From assembly GCA_004009845.1 (NCBI GenBank), contig RMBW01000026.1:62001-126000 (forward strand): a DNA stretch of 64,000 nt, read 5' to 3'. The notes beneath the pieces are model-generated. The model saw only the letters and a program-made list of their open reading frames with translations, was not told the origin of the DNA and searched no databases. Positions 36,926 to 47,955 of this stretch are shown piece after piece. Source of the DNA: Davidsoniella eucalypti (Eukaryota; Ascomycota; Sordariomycetes; Microascales; Ceratocystidaceae). Within the stretch, counting starts at the first letter, position 1. Every line of letters starts with the position of its first letter. A program made the position numbers and the translations under genes.

Positions 36926-39900
36926 AGCCATTACGTAGATACGGGCAAGGTGTTGGTGGTTCTATTTTGAAGCGCATTTTGATATCATAGCTCGACCCCA
37001 GCCGAGCCTCTTAGTAAGCTATCTACCTATGATAATGATAGAAAGCCTAAGAGTCATACCTTAATACAAGCATATTATATATTGGCTTATAAACCGTCTT
37101 CGTTACGAAGTTCGACGTAATAGCTACCAACAAAACGTTGGATGTGGAAACCGGTTGTAGCACTGATGATTATATTGCACCATGATACTAATGCTACCTA
37201 TCACTTGAAATAAGCACAATGCTGCTATCTTGAATATCCTAATACATATGGTGTAGGTACGACATGAATGTTTGGGGGTTGTATATGGCAATGCTATGTA
37301 GCTTAACTAGACACCACTTGTTTTGTTAGACAATGAATGAGATGGGAATCAACTGCATTGATGATCCTTTTGTGATAAGACACGATATCAAATCATATGT
37401 TCTTGATTACACATAGCGAATTCTCTCATTTATCTCAAAGGATGGCCTGTGATATCCTTTAACTGACATAGCCACAAATAGAGTGATGTCGGGCAACTGG
37501 AGTTAGGATGACATACATAGACCACAGTTGTGATTTTGCAAAAGTCACTGATATTTTCAGACCTAACTGGTATATGGCGGGAAGCCCGCGTGCTTTCTAT
37601 GTTCTAGAATAGCATGCATGACGTGGCATATCCGTATACAGATATCTTCGTTGACGAAGGGAGGCGAATGTCAGCCGTGATGAACGATCCGAAAATTGAC
37701 GGTTGTTCTATCCGCATAAACTAGTTTAGCATTTAGGCATCCGTATAAAATCCAAGACACTGATATGGGCTAGTACATCTAGCGAGACCCAAGGATGCTA
37801 GAATGAGCAAAATCGTAACATTCAACTTATGAGATGTTGGAGACGGGCTCTGCATAGCCTTCTTCGAGGGAGTCTGATACATGAGAACTTAATCCAAGTG
37901 CTCGTTAGTATTAGCGTATTTGGAGATGAAATAAGCCTATCACCAACTAGATGGCATGACACTATCACAGACTTGCATATATTGCTAGATAGGCGTGAAA
38001 CTTCGTGACTAGTCAAAACGATTTGCGTGCCATGTTGGCGGATAAACTGCATTGACTGTGCTGGACATGTGATATTTACAACATACGGTGAGAGAATAGG
38101 ACTAAAGACAAAGCGTATATCGAGCATGAGAGAATCACGAGCTAGCATACATGTTAGTCTAGAATAGGCCGTAGAGATTCATTTAAATGTTAATATTAGT
38201 AGATATGATACACAGGTTTGATATATGTCGGTATGGGCTATGTATTTTGTACTACATATGATGGATTTGGATTTGGATCAGCCACCAAGGTATCATGGTA
38301 GATGTGTGTGTATGTTATATTCTGTCAAAATTTATGCATGCCAACTTAAACCATGTATATCAATATCTTTTTGCCATGTCCAACCACATACCAAGTCTTG
38401 TAGACTGCATGATTGATAGGAAATCCACACGTGTAGCCAACTATGTGGCGAGAAAACGCAATATGACTCCGACAATTGGCCAGAAGAAGTCAAGTATGGG
38501 AATAGACATAACTTGAGGTTAAGCATCAACGAGTCTGAGCAACGGGGCGTGGATGGATGTAACACTGACGGGGATAATAATAATAGCAAGCTTAATCTGG
38601 GCTAATCTAAGCGTAATTTATACACCTGTCAGTAATTCGATCTCTTCCTATTAGAAACCCAAAAAAAGATTCCGAGCCTAGTGAAAATGTAGCCGTGCTA
38701 CCACAGAGGCAAAAAAACAAGAGGAGTAAAAGAAAACATAGGGGAAAAGAGGCGCGTTTAGCGTAGGATCACGAAGCAGGGCGTTGCTTATGGAGGTGCG
38801 GCACATCGAATAGTACACTAAAACAAGATGGCTTTCATAAGTCAGCTTACGTACAGGATATGTATATGTACATATGAATCTATTTTACATACAACGAATA
38901 GTAATACAATCGAGCTTTAAACCTACAAATGTTTCGAGACGACCATGGATAACGTCTCTTACAGTCATATAACCATTGCTCTAGAAGGCATGACATATAC
39001 ACACAGTGGAACCGCACCGTTTGCTTTTCTGCAAACGATGCAAATGTGGCATGTTAGCCTTGTGTAAGTTACCGGAGACTTGTAGCTATAGACATATAGT
39101 AATAGTGACACGACTATGCCTGAACTTCGTGGCTGGCGCTTTAACATACTGATATACGTAGGAGGACTGATAGATAGGGACCGTATATGCACAAAAGTGA
39201 AAACGCCAAGTTAACTATGTACAAATACCATTTTTGAAGAAACCAAGCCAATGCCACAAATTCAGCATACCGATAGTTACAGACAATGTGCCACTCATGA
39301 CGCCAAAAAGAGGAAATATTACAGCTGATCACAAGTGATTTTGCAAAAAGAAATAACGAACAGATCGTCATTTCACAAATAATAACTTTGCCTTTGTAGA
39401 GATACTTGATCATTTTATTCTGACAATCTCGACCACACAAACGCTGTAATCCCCCCCACGAGCTCTAGCAAGTCTAGCGAGAGGAAAGGGAGAGAAAGAG
39501 AGAAGCTTGGGTTTCTCTTCTATTCATGTGCATAACGAGTCGGCTATTCAGCCAATCAAAGTCTGTAGTTCGCCCAGATGGGGCCCTGAAACCAAGCTTG
39601 ACAAGCAGGCCCTGTTTCTTTTCTTTTTCCTTCCAATCTGTCTAAGTTGCACACATGTCCTAATCAAGCCGTGTATAGTGTTTGGCTTGCTGTTTAGTTT
39701 TGTTTTTAGCCGAGCTTGAAATATGTAGACCAAGCTTCAAGCTTAGTTCGACTTGAGCATCAATATCTACCTTTGGCCTAGCTAGACTAGCATAAGCCAA
39801 TAAACTATAATAAGCGGGGATGTGATGCCACAAAGAGAAACCGGTTACATTGCAAGATGCCTTATTGAGAGACGTAGTTGTAGTTGCTGTTGAAAAAGGA

Positions 39901-42900
39901 GGGCTGGTGACGATCATTGGAGGCACATGAGATACACAAGAACTACTAGCGCTTTGCTCATCCTTTTTTTTCCACTCAGAGGAGTGCCTTGTTGGATTAT
40001 CGAAAGGGTTTAATTTAACCCAGACAAAAGAGGTTTCTTCAGCACATGGCAAACACAGCGTTGAGAATGGCTAGAAACATACCAATACAGTTAGTATGTA
40101 CATATGCAGACACGCCTGTGAGTAGGAATATACGATGCTAGTTTGTCGATGTACCTTCGTGCTGTCGACCTTGTGTCATTCAAGGCATAAAATGCCACCC
40201 ACAGACCACCATGATGGAGCAGAACGAATCCATATACCTGGACTACGACTAGATAGTCTTCAACAGGACTATCAACAGTAGAAACGGGCTAGTTCAATAT
40301 TCATGGTAGTCGTTATCTCATCAAAGGCATTTGACACTCTGTAGTACCAACCGGCAAACGAAACGAGGACATGTGCCCCCTCCCATTCGAATATGGGCTT
40401 CCAGAGTCTCACGGAAACGGCGATCTGTTGAGATTGGCTGTCTACCGTGTAGCGTTTGCCTGCATAGCCGTCTGTGGTTGGTTGAATGGGGCATACAAAG
40501 CCGCATGTTAAAGCCGCACATCGACAAACACAGCTTCACGATAGCCCTGCCTTGGCGGGTTTGTCTAACCTATGTATATATGTATGTATGGTGGACATGC
40601 CGATAGATGAATATTGCAAGTTATATCTTCATTACCCTAGATTGTTCTGTTTTACCGCGTCGATAGAGTCATTGGGCAGCGTATATTAGCACAGTGTCCT
40701 TTGTTTACATACATATAACGATACTTTCACCACTCTACCACAAACTGGCTGGCACTGTGCATGTCTCTGGTTGACATTAAGAAACAAGTAGGCCTCGCTT
40801 GTTGCTAGCCAATAGATGCAGGCGGCCTCTTTTCTCTACGTCACGAAGGACCTAGGTGTATCTGTATGTTTGAGGTGCTTGTATGGTTTCTTGGTCATTA
40901 TTCTAGTACTGGCTACCTATTGCTAGTGGCATATATAGATGCTTGGTCCTTGCAAATTTATGTCATCGAGTATTTCTGTTTAGCGGCAGTACATTTTTCT
41001 TTCAACCTGTCAGAGTCTCGCTTAATCGAAAGCCTTCCTGGGAAGCTTGAATCCAGTATATGGATGGAACAGTATCGAGAACTAGGATGAGTTGTCAGTG
41101 AATGGTTCTTTGAAGTATAGTCGTAGAGTGTTGAGCAAAAAAAAACGTGCATGATTGTGGCCTTTCGTTGGTTGCGGCTAAACTTTCACGCTTCAGAATA
41201 ATCGAGCTTCTTAGAAACTTTATGGATGCATTTAGACGAGGTGCACGTGATATTGTTCTTTGTTATATTGAAACCACTCCTTGCCTCTAGTTATTTGAAA
41301 GACACTATTGGAAAGCGATAGAAACATGAACTTGACAAGGAGCGCTGTTATAGAAGCCATAGAACTGTTGTATTGTGTTGAGTGTCACGGTGTTCAATTG
41401 CGACTTTCATGCTAATATTATGAGCTGGTTGGTCGGGCACTTCGATTGCGGCTGTGTGAGATTTAGGCCAGTTGTAGCTGTGACGGTATAACTTAGCGCC
41501 CCATAAATACCGATTTACTAGCACCAGATGGTCATAAGTAAATATAATCAAATCAAATCAGATGGACATACAGAATGCCAGGCTCTACCTTCTAACCTTT
41601 TTCTTTTTCTCGTGTCCGGAATAACAGCGCATCTGGTAGGCGTATCGTATCTCGGGAAGCAGAAAGAAGTGCCTACAGAACAGGAACAGACACAAAGGCG
41701 GCTGGGCCTGAGATGGCGAAATATCAGCAAGTTGGAATATTGCCGAGATATGTCAGGTTGTTTGCAAAATTCCAACTGTGATGTTGCAAAATCCCATGCA
41801 ATATCATGAATACTAGAAATTGTGCTCATTAGAGTTATTTAAGCCTCGCAAATAAACTACCAACTATAAAATGGGTGCTTTCTCTCTAGATGGTCTTTGT
41901 GATGATGGTGAAAAGTCGCCAGATTTCCCATCAAAGAAGCAATATTTGCCTCAAATCATATCCCCGAATTTCTGGCTTCTGTGTTTACAGTTTCCTGAAT
42001 TTGAATTAAATAAAAACTTTGGCTTTGTCTATTGCTTTGTTACTTGGCTGTGTATGGTTTAATAGACATACCCCACCCATTTGGTTCTCATTTTATACAA
42101 ATAACACAGTCCAGAATTTACCCAAACATATCTAGAATGCTTTATAGAAGAAACATATGTAGACACGGCTATTACGTCCTGGAGTAGATTGCCGAGAGGA
42201 TAACAACTGGCGTCTCCACGGGCACCAGATTTGAAGCTGCCTCCACAAAGCCAGAGGGAAATACCAAGCCACAACGGCATGGTGTCTTTCCAGACTGGAT
42301 ACACATACAGAAGAGTGTCGATAGACAGCACAAAAACGGGCTGCTAAGAGGACTGCTAAGATGATCTCATGGGCAACTGGCAAGTATTGCTCGCGTATCA
42401 GAAAGCGGGCCTGTAGCTTCTTGCTTGGCCAACGGTAGAACGAAACACGATGAGATCCTAGAGCCGTTAGGATGTGACCAACTGACTGTTACAACCACAA
42501 TAATCGGTGTGTGCTTCCAGATGCTTTCTTAGCCATGCTTGCCATGTTCATGATAGAAAGGGCTGCTCAGTACTGCCAGGTACTTCAAGGTACTTTGAGG
42601 TGTGGTGTACTCTTAAAATTCGCGTCGTCTCCTGAATTGTCCTTCTTTCCTCGAGGAGAACGGCCAAGTCATTGCCTCATCAATCGTCACTGCCCCGATT
42701 TGTGCTGGCCCTTTCCTTTTTTATCGTTGACTCTTTTACTGCAGCTACCATAGAATCTATTTCTTCTTCTCCTCCCGAGCCTTCCTAAATTAAAACTCCT
42801 CCTTTCCTCTTCCTTTTTCTTGTCTTTCTTGTTCTTCTTGCCCTTCTTGTCCTTCTTGTCCTTCTTGTCCTTCTTTTATTTCTTGTCCTTGCCCAACCTT

Positions 42901-43347
42901 GGCTAAATCTTTCAGAGACAGGTATATCTGCAACGCATTGTCGTATCTTAGGAAAACCTTGATTGGTACTGGTGAGTCTGGTTTGTCCTTGTGTCATCTC
43001 TTGTTTCTCGTCTTCGTCAGAAGTATAAACCTTTCAACCATATGCACCCGGCTGCCTCGAGCTGAGCTTGGAGTGGCTTGTTTTCATGAGCCTGCTGTGG
43101 CATAGTGTTGTTGTTCACTCGACTTGTGCATCCCAAAATAGGTTGACATAACTTGGTGTGTTGCTTGGCGACTTTGTCGACGACAACACACAACTGGACT
43201 TCAACAGAAGACCATTGACTATTAATTAGCCTTGCAATTCGTGCTGAAAGGTTGCCGCTGACCACCACTGCCAGTCTTTTAGCAATAGCTTCGTGAGACA
43301 GGCCAGGCCGTCCGTTCTCGGATAAACGCTCGACATAACCCGACAAA
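36926..43347. other. 6.4-kb gene-free spacer
   Basis: No supported gene on either strand; open frames are short and unrelated to known families. A microsatellite-like (CTTCTTGTC)n run lies at 42833-42878 in the leader of the next gene. From about 42600 the plus strand is CT-rich, as expected for a fungal promoter. Confidence 0.5.
42833..42878 (+). repeat. (CTTCTTGTC)n short tandem repeat
   Basis: About five units of a 9-bp pyrimidine-rich motif, in the promoter/leader region of the downstream glycosyltransferase gene. Confidence 0.8.
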
Positions 43348-45891
43348 ATGTCCATCTTCGCATGGTGTTCTCGCCGTGCCGGAGGAATCTCTTGGATTCT
43401 GCTGATTGCAGGGAGCGCCTATGTCATATACAAGGAATCCATGGTACAGCCAACATTAGCATCTTCCCAGCTGCCCAAAATTGAAGACGCAACCGAACAC
43501 CAATCGCAGACCTCGAAATCACAAGGCGCCGGTGTTTTGACCGTCATATGGGCGTATTACTGCTTGCTGATGCATCTGATGGTTTCTGTCTTCCCGATTC
43601 GCGGATGCTATGCCATCTGGGATATCACGAATGGCGTTCGTTCTCGCGCCAAAAAGAGCCTTTCCGATTCTTACTCCAGCTTCTTGTCTTATCGTCGCGA
43701 ATCACGTACGTCTGTAGAAAGTGACGGCCCAACAACAGTTGCATCTCCTGCTTTTAGTACCGCTACTTCATCGACGCTCTCGCATGCTTCATCCAGCGCT
43801 AGTAGTGTCGACGGTGACGTTGAGTCTACATTGTATGAAGAAGAGATTTCTGATAAGATCATACATGCCATCATCATCCCCAACTACAAAGAAGAAATGG
43901 ATACATTGCGCGAGACTCTGGACGTGCTGGCATCACACCCGATTGCTATGTGCACGTATGATGTAAGTTCTAATCGTTAGATGATAACAACTTTCTATAC
44001 TTACTTTGCCTCCAAGATAAAGGCTATGTAGTCCAATAGCTGACAGAACATTAGATATATCTTGGTATGGAACAACGCGAGGCCGAAGCCATTGGGAAGG
44101 CATCCAAGCTCTTGAAAGAATACTCGTCCAAGTTTCGCAAAATCAGATACACTTTGCACCCAGCTGGACTGGCGGGAGAGTCGGCAGGCAAAGGTAGTAA
44201 CGAATCTTGGGTTGCGCGCAAACTAAGTCAAAACTATACCATGAATATGCGCAAAAATGTCATTGTGACTGGAATTGATGGTAAGTCTACTTGCTCGATA
44301 ATGTATAGATCCTGAGGATTTGCCGTCAAAATAAGGTTTTAGGCTGAAGGTGCAGATGAACGATTCGAGGGGTCCAGTTCGGGGACGTGCTGCTTTTTAA
44401 GCTAGCATTAGTCAAAAAAGAACTCCCGGAAGCTCCGAATCTTTTCTACTCAGATGTAGGATATTCTTTTCCTGGGGTAAAGTGGCGGTAGAGGCTTCTG
44501 GCAGCTTATACAACCCTGGGATCAAATTTACTTGGCACCGCCAACCCGTGCTGGAACCCGAGCTTGAACCCGAGCTTATCTGACAAAATTCGATGGGGAA
44601 TTGCGACGTGATAGATAAAACAGAAAATAGACTGTATCAAGTGATCAGGTCTATCTCGCCATGGGGCCGTATTGCATAGTTGCACATCGATCCATAGCTT
44701 TGCATTTGATTTTTTTCTGTTGAGTGTGTTCACCGAAAATTGCTAACATGATCTATAAAAGCCGACTCTCATCTTGCCGCCGATTACTTCATCCATGTAA
44801 ACGAACTGCACGATGCCCATCCTGATACAGCTACCACAACCCTTTATGCTGCTCCCATCATCTTCGACCGCAATGCTGACAATGTTCCGGCTATCGTCCG
44901 AGTTGCCGACATCATGTGGTGTGCTGGTGGCATATCTGGTCTCTACGCCGGATCAACTGTAGCTCCTCCCACATCTGTCTACTCTCTGCCTCTTCAGCTG
45001 ATCGATCGTGTCGGAGGCTGGGATGGTGATGCCGAGGCTATTGGTGAGGATCTTCACATGTATCTCAAGTGCTTCTTTGCTCTCAATGGTAATCTTACCT
45101 GCCGTACTATTCTAAGCCCCGTAAGCCAAACCAATGTTACTGGTAACGGCTTCAACAATGGTTTCCGTGGTATGAAATGGGACTCGGGAGCCCGGTATAG
45201 TCAGGCTTTGCGCCATATGTGGGGTTCTCTTGATTCTGGATATGCCCTTCGCCATATTGTAAGAATGTGGCGCGAGAGAAAGTGCACAGCTAGAGCCTTC
45301 CGTCCTCTTCATACTGCTATGGGTGACGCATCTGACAACTTTGTCCCAGAGCGTAAGGAAGGTCAAATTGAAAGCGGAATATTCTCTGATGTTACACATG
45401 ATACCCTTCAGTCTGTTGATTGGGGACGGACTTTCTTCATGGCCCATCGTATGTTTGAAGCTCACTTCCTCCCACTTCATATGACTATCATGGTTATCAC
45501 TTCGGCTCTGTACACATGGTTGACCAGGGATCATGCCGATATTCACGGCATTGCTTGGATTTTCCCCATCACTGACTTCCTCCGCGCATTTGGCTTCATT
45601 GGTGTTGCTTTCTACCTTTTGATGTACGAATCATTCCATCATCTTTGTGCTACCAACCGCCAACGTCATATGACCAAGGCCGGTCTTGCTAACAATATGC
45701 ATTTTTCATTCCGGACTTGGCCTGAGAATCTTGTGGACTATGCCTTGGTGCCGATTGTTGCTCCTATCTTTGGCTCGATCCCTTGTGCTCAGGCACAAGT
45801 GTCTCATTTTTGGACATTAGACCTTGCCTATGCAGTAAGCAAGAAGGTCACTCGCAAACAGACCAAGTCGGTTGCTTTAGAAGAGGTTTAG
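43348..45891 (+). CDS. membrane glycosyltransferase, GT2-like fungal family
   Basis: Probable polysaccharide/glycan-synthesising transferase in the membrane. Three exons, 43348-43962, 44055-44280 and 44762-45891, give 656 residues. Two N-terminal hydrophobic segments are followed by a Ser-rich loop and the nucleotide-sugar domain: IIHAIIIPNYKEEMDTLRETL, then MEQREAEAIGKA, HPAGLAGESAGKGSN, and the DxD-type GIDADSHLAADYF, which is created by splicing exon 2 to exon 3. A GEDLHMYLKC (acid/base ED) motif and SQALRHMWG (QxxRW-like) follow, then C-terminal membrane spans. Together these are the GT2 processive-type set. The second intron is 481 nt, unusual beside the 92-nt first intron, but alternative joins break the DADSH motif. 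Donor sugar and product are unknown. Confidence 0.88.
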
Positions 45892-46700
45892 AGTGCCTTC
45901 TTCCTTTTCTCATCTTTTGATTCATCGGTTACTATATTAGCACCAATAACTAGTCTTTCTTATAATGTATTCCTCTTAATGACATTGATATTACATTCTA
46001 ACTGTGTATGAACCTGTGTCCAAATAACTAAATATTTGATACTCTTCATCAAAACCATGCTACATATCTTACATCATCTATGAATATCTGATTCAGCTCG
46101 AAGCTGAACTACTAGCTGAACTTTGATTTAGTTTAAGATTATATAGTTCTATAAATGAGATATAATCTAGAGTATGACCATGTCTTGTAAGTCTCCTAGT
46201 GAGCATAGTATGGATCGGTGATTTCAACTTTATTACTACCACTTGATAGCAGCAGAACCTAACTACAGGCTTAATCTATGCCAAGAAAGGGAACCACTGT
46301 AGAGTCACTTCGGACGAGATATGACTCCTACCAAACATATGGCTGTCTATAAATGGATTCCAGGGACCTGATAGCAAGGCCAACTCAGGCGTGAAGATAT
46401 AACAGGACCACATTACCATGGGAAGAGCCAGGTTACTCTTACGTCTACGACTAAATTATATTCATGGTACAAACAAGACATCTAGAAAATATCCAAGCAG
46501 TGGCTTCAAGGGAATATAGTCGTACGAGGGAATTGTTGGAAGAGAAGCCCTCCTCACTGGCTAAGGGCAGCTACATACGTCCGGTGGGAGGCGGGACATA
46601 CACCGAAAAAAAAAGGCCCCGGAGCACTCTCTGGATACGGAGATTCCAAGTAGTATCATAAGAGACTCGGAAACCAAGGCGCTTTCATTTGACGGAGTAA
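45892..46700. other. spacer between glycosyltransferase gene and LINE cluster
   Basis: AT-rich sequence; no gene supported. Confidence 0.55.
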
Positions 46701-47069
46701 ATCAACTGGTTTGATTAGATTTGATCTAACGCCTGCCTAAATCACTAAGATCATGCGACGCCGGATTGGATACCGAAAAATTGATTATATTTAACGTCTA
46801 CCTAAATCACTAAGATCATACGACGCCGGATTGGATACCGGACAGATATTTAGAGTTGTGCCTGTATATTAAAGTTGTTTTGGCAATTTTAAAGTGTAAA
46901 AACTAGTTTGAAATGTAGTGATAAGTGCAAAGCAAAGAAAGGTAATAGTAGAGGAAATAGTAAAAAGAAGCAGTAAGAGCAATGTAGAGGAAATAAGAAG
47001 AGCGAAAAAAAAAACCTTGTCACAGCTGTAGAATCATCAAAAGAAAGCAGCACCCAATCAAAACATCAT

Positions 47070-47717
47070 TCAGGCCAGGAAGCCCTCCTCACAATCCGCG
47101 AAATCGTCCTCGTCTTGATTCCCCAAGTCTAAGGGACAGACTGGGAGTGTTGCGCCGTCACCCATGCGGCCTTCTCGAGCCACTCCTCGGGTCACCCAAT
47201 GGGCCTCAACTCGGGTTTCAGCCATCAGGATGCCCACGGTTCGGGCGAGCCAGGCTGAAGTGGTCTTTGACATACGTTGTTGTAGTATCTTGAACGTAGT
47301 TTCAGACCTCGGGTCCATCGATCCGCCCTGGGAGAACACTATGGGGTAGAACTGCTCGCCAGCTTCCAGGGGGGGGCATTTACCAATCTTAGCGTTGTAA
47401 CTCTTGTTCAGAATGGTAGATGCTTCCCTTAAGTAGCGTTCCCCGTGAAGCGTGACGATTGTCAGGTCGTAGAGCTTGCGCAATCCAACCTCCTCGAATC
47501 CCCAATCGGCTCGTCGGCCGGAGTCTTCCTCATCGTTGTGCCTGAAGTGGGGTTCCAGGTCGCACAGGATTCCTGACTGGCGGAGAGCCTGGTGGAAGCA
47601 GTTTTGGACCATGTTGTGGAGGCGGTGAGTTGACCGGGCACGGGTCGTGGTCCGTTGGCACTTTTGGTGATGGGCCCACTTGACAGTTTGGTGGCACTCC
47701 GGGCACGGCTTGTCCAT
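47070..47717 (-). CDS. LINE-associated zinc finger + PD-(D/E)XK-like endonuclease ORF
   Basis: 215 codons from the ATG at 47717; the frame is open further upstream without an ATG. The N-terminus reads MDKPCPECHQTVKWAHHQKC, a C-x2-C...H-x3-C zinc motif. It is followed by an R-rich segment with LHN, then EPHF...RRADW, YDLTIVT, an Ala/Lys-containing helix (ASTILNKSYNAKI) and FYPIVFSQGG. This order (zinc motif, RHN-like, R-x-AD, D-hTVV, K..Y, F.P.V...GG) is what I know from the C-terminal part of many LINE proteins with a restriction-like endonuclease. The proposed catalytic residues are the RAD and YD aspartates and the NK lysine. It would nick target DNA for target-primed reverse transcription. 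Function is inferred; the homology has not been tested by search. Confidence 0.6.
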   Translation of the reverse strand: MDKPCPECHQTVKWAHHQKCQRTTTRARSTHRLHNMVQNCFHQALRQSGILCDLEPHFRHNDEEDSGRRADWGFEEVGLRKLYDLTIVTLHGERYLREASTILNKSYNAKIGKCPPLEAGEQFYPIVFSQGGSMDPRSETTFKILQQRMSKTTSAWLARTVGILMAETRVEAHWVTRGVAREGRMGDGATLPVCPLDLGNQDEDDFADCEEGFLA

Positions 47718-47955
47718 CTTTAGAGTCCTCCGCTTGACAAACTCAATAGCTTTGTATGTGCGGGACGACACCGTCCCCTAGCCCCGAAGAACTAGTGGTC
47801 CATACCTCCACTATGAGCAGCAAAAACAAATACAAAAAAAAAAAAAAAGGAAAAAGGAAAAAGGAAAAAGGTTGTAAAACATGAAAAACAAAACATCGAA
47901 CAGTAAGGCAAATAAAACATACAAAAACATAAACAAAAACTACACCAAAACCTCC

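Noticed and set aside
46856..47719. 870-bp length difference between LINE copies as a spliced intron
   Set aside because: The borders lack GT and AG in the element strand; they fall in an 8-bp direct repeat instead.
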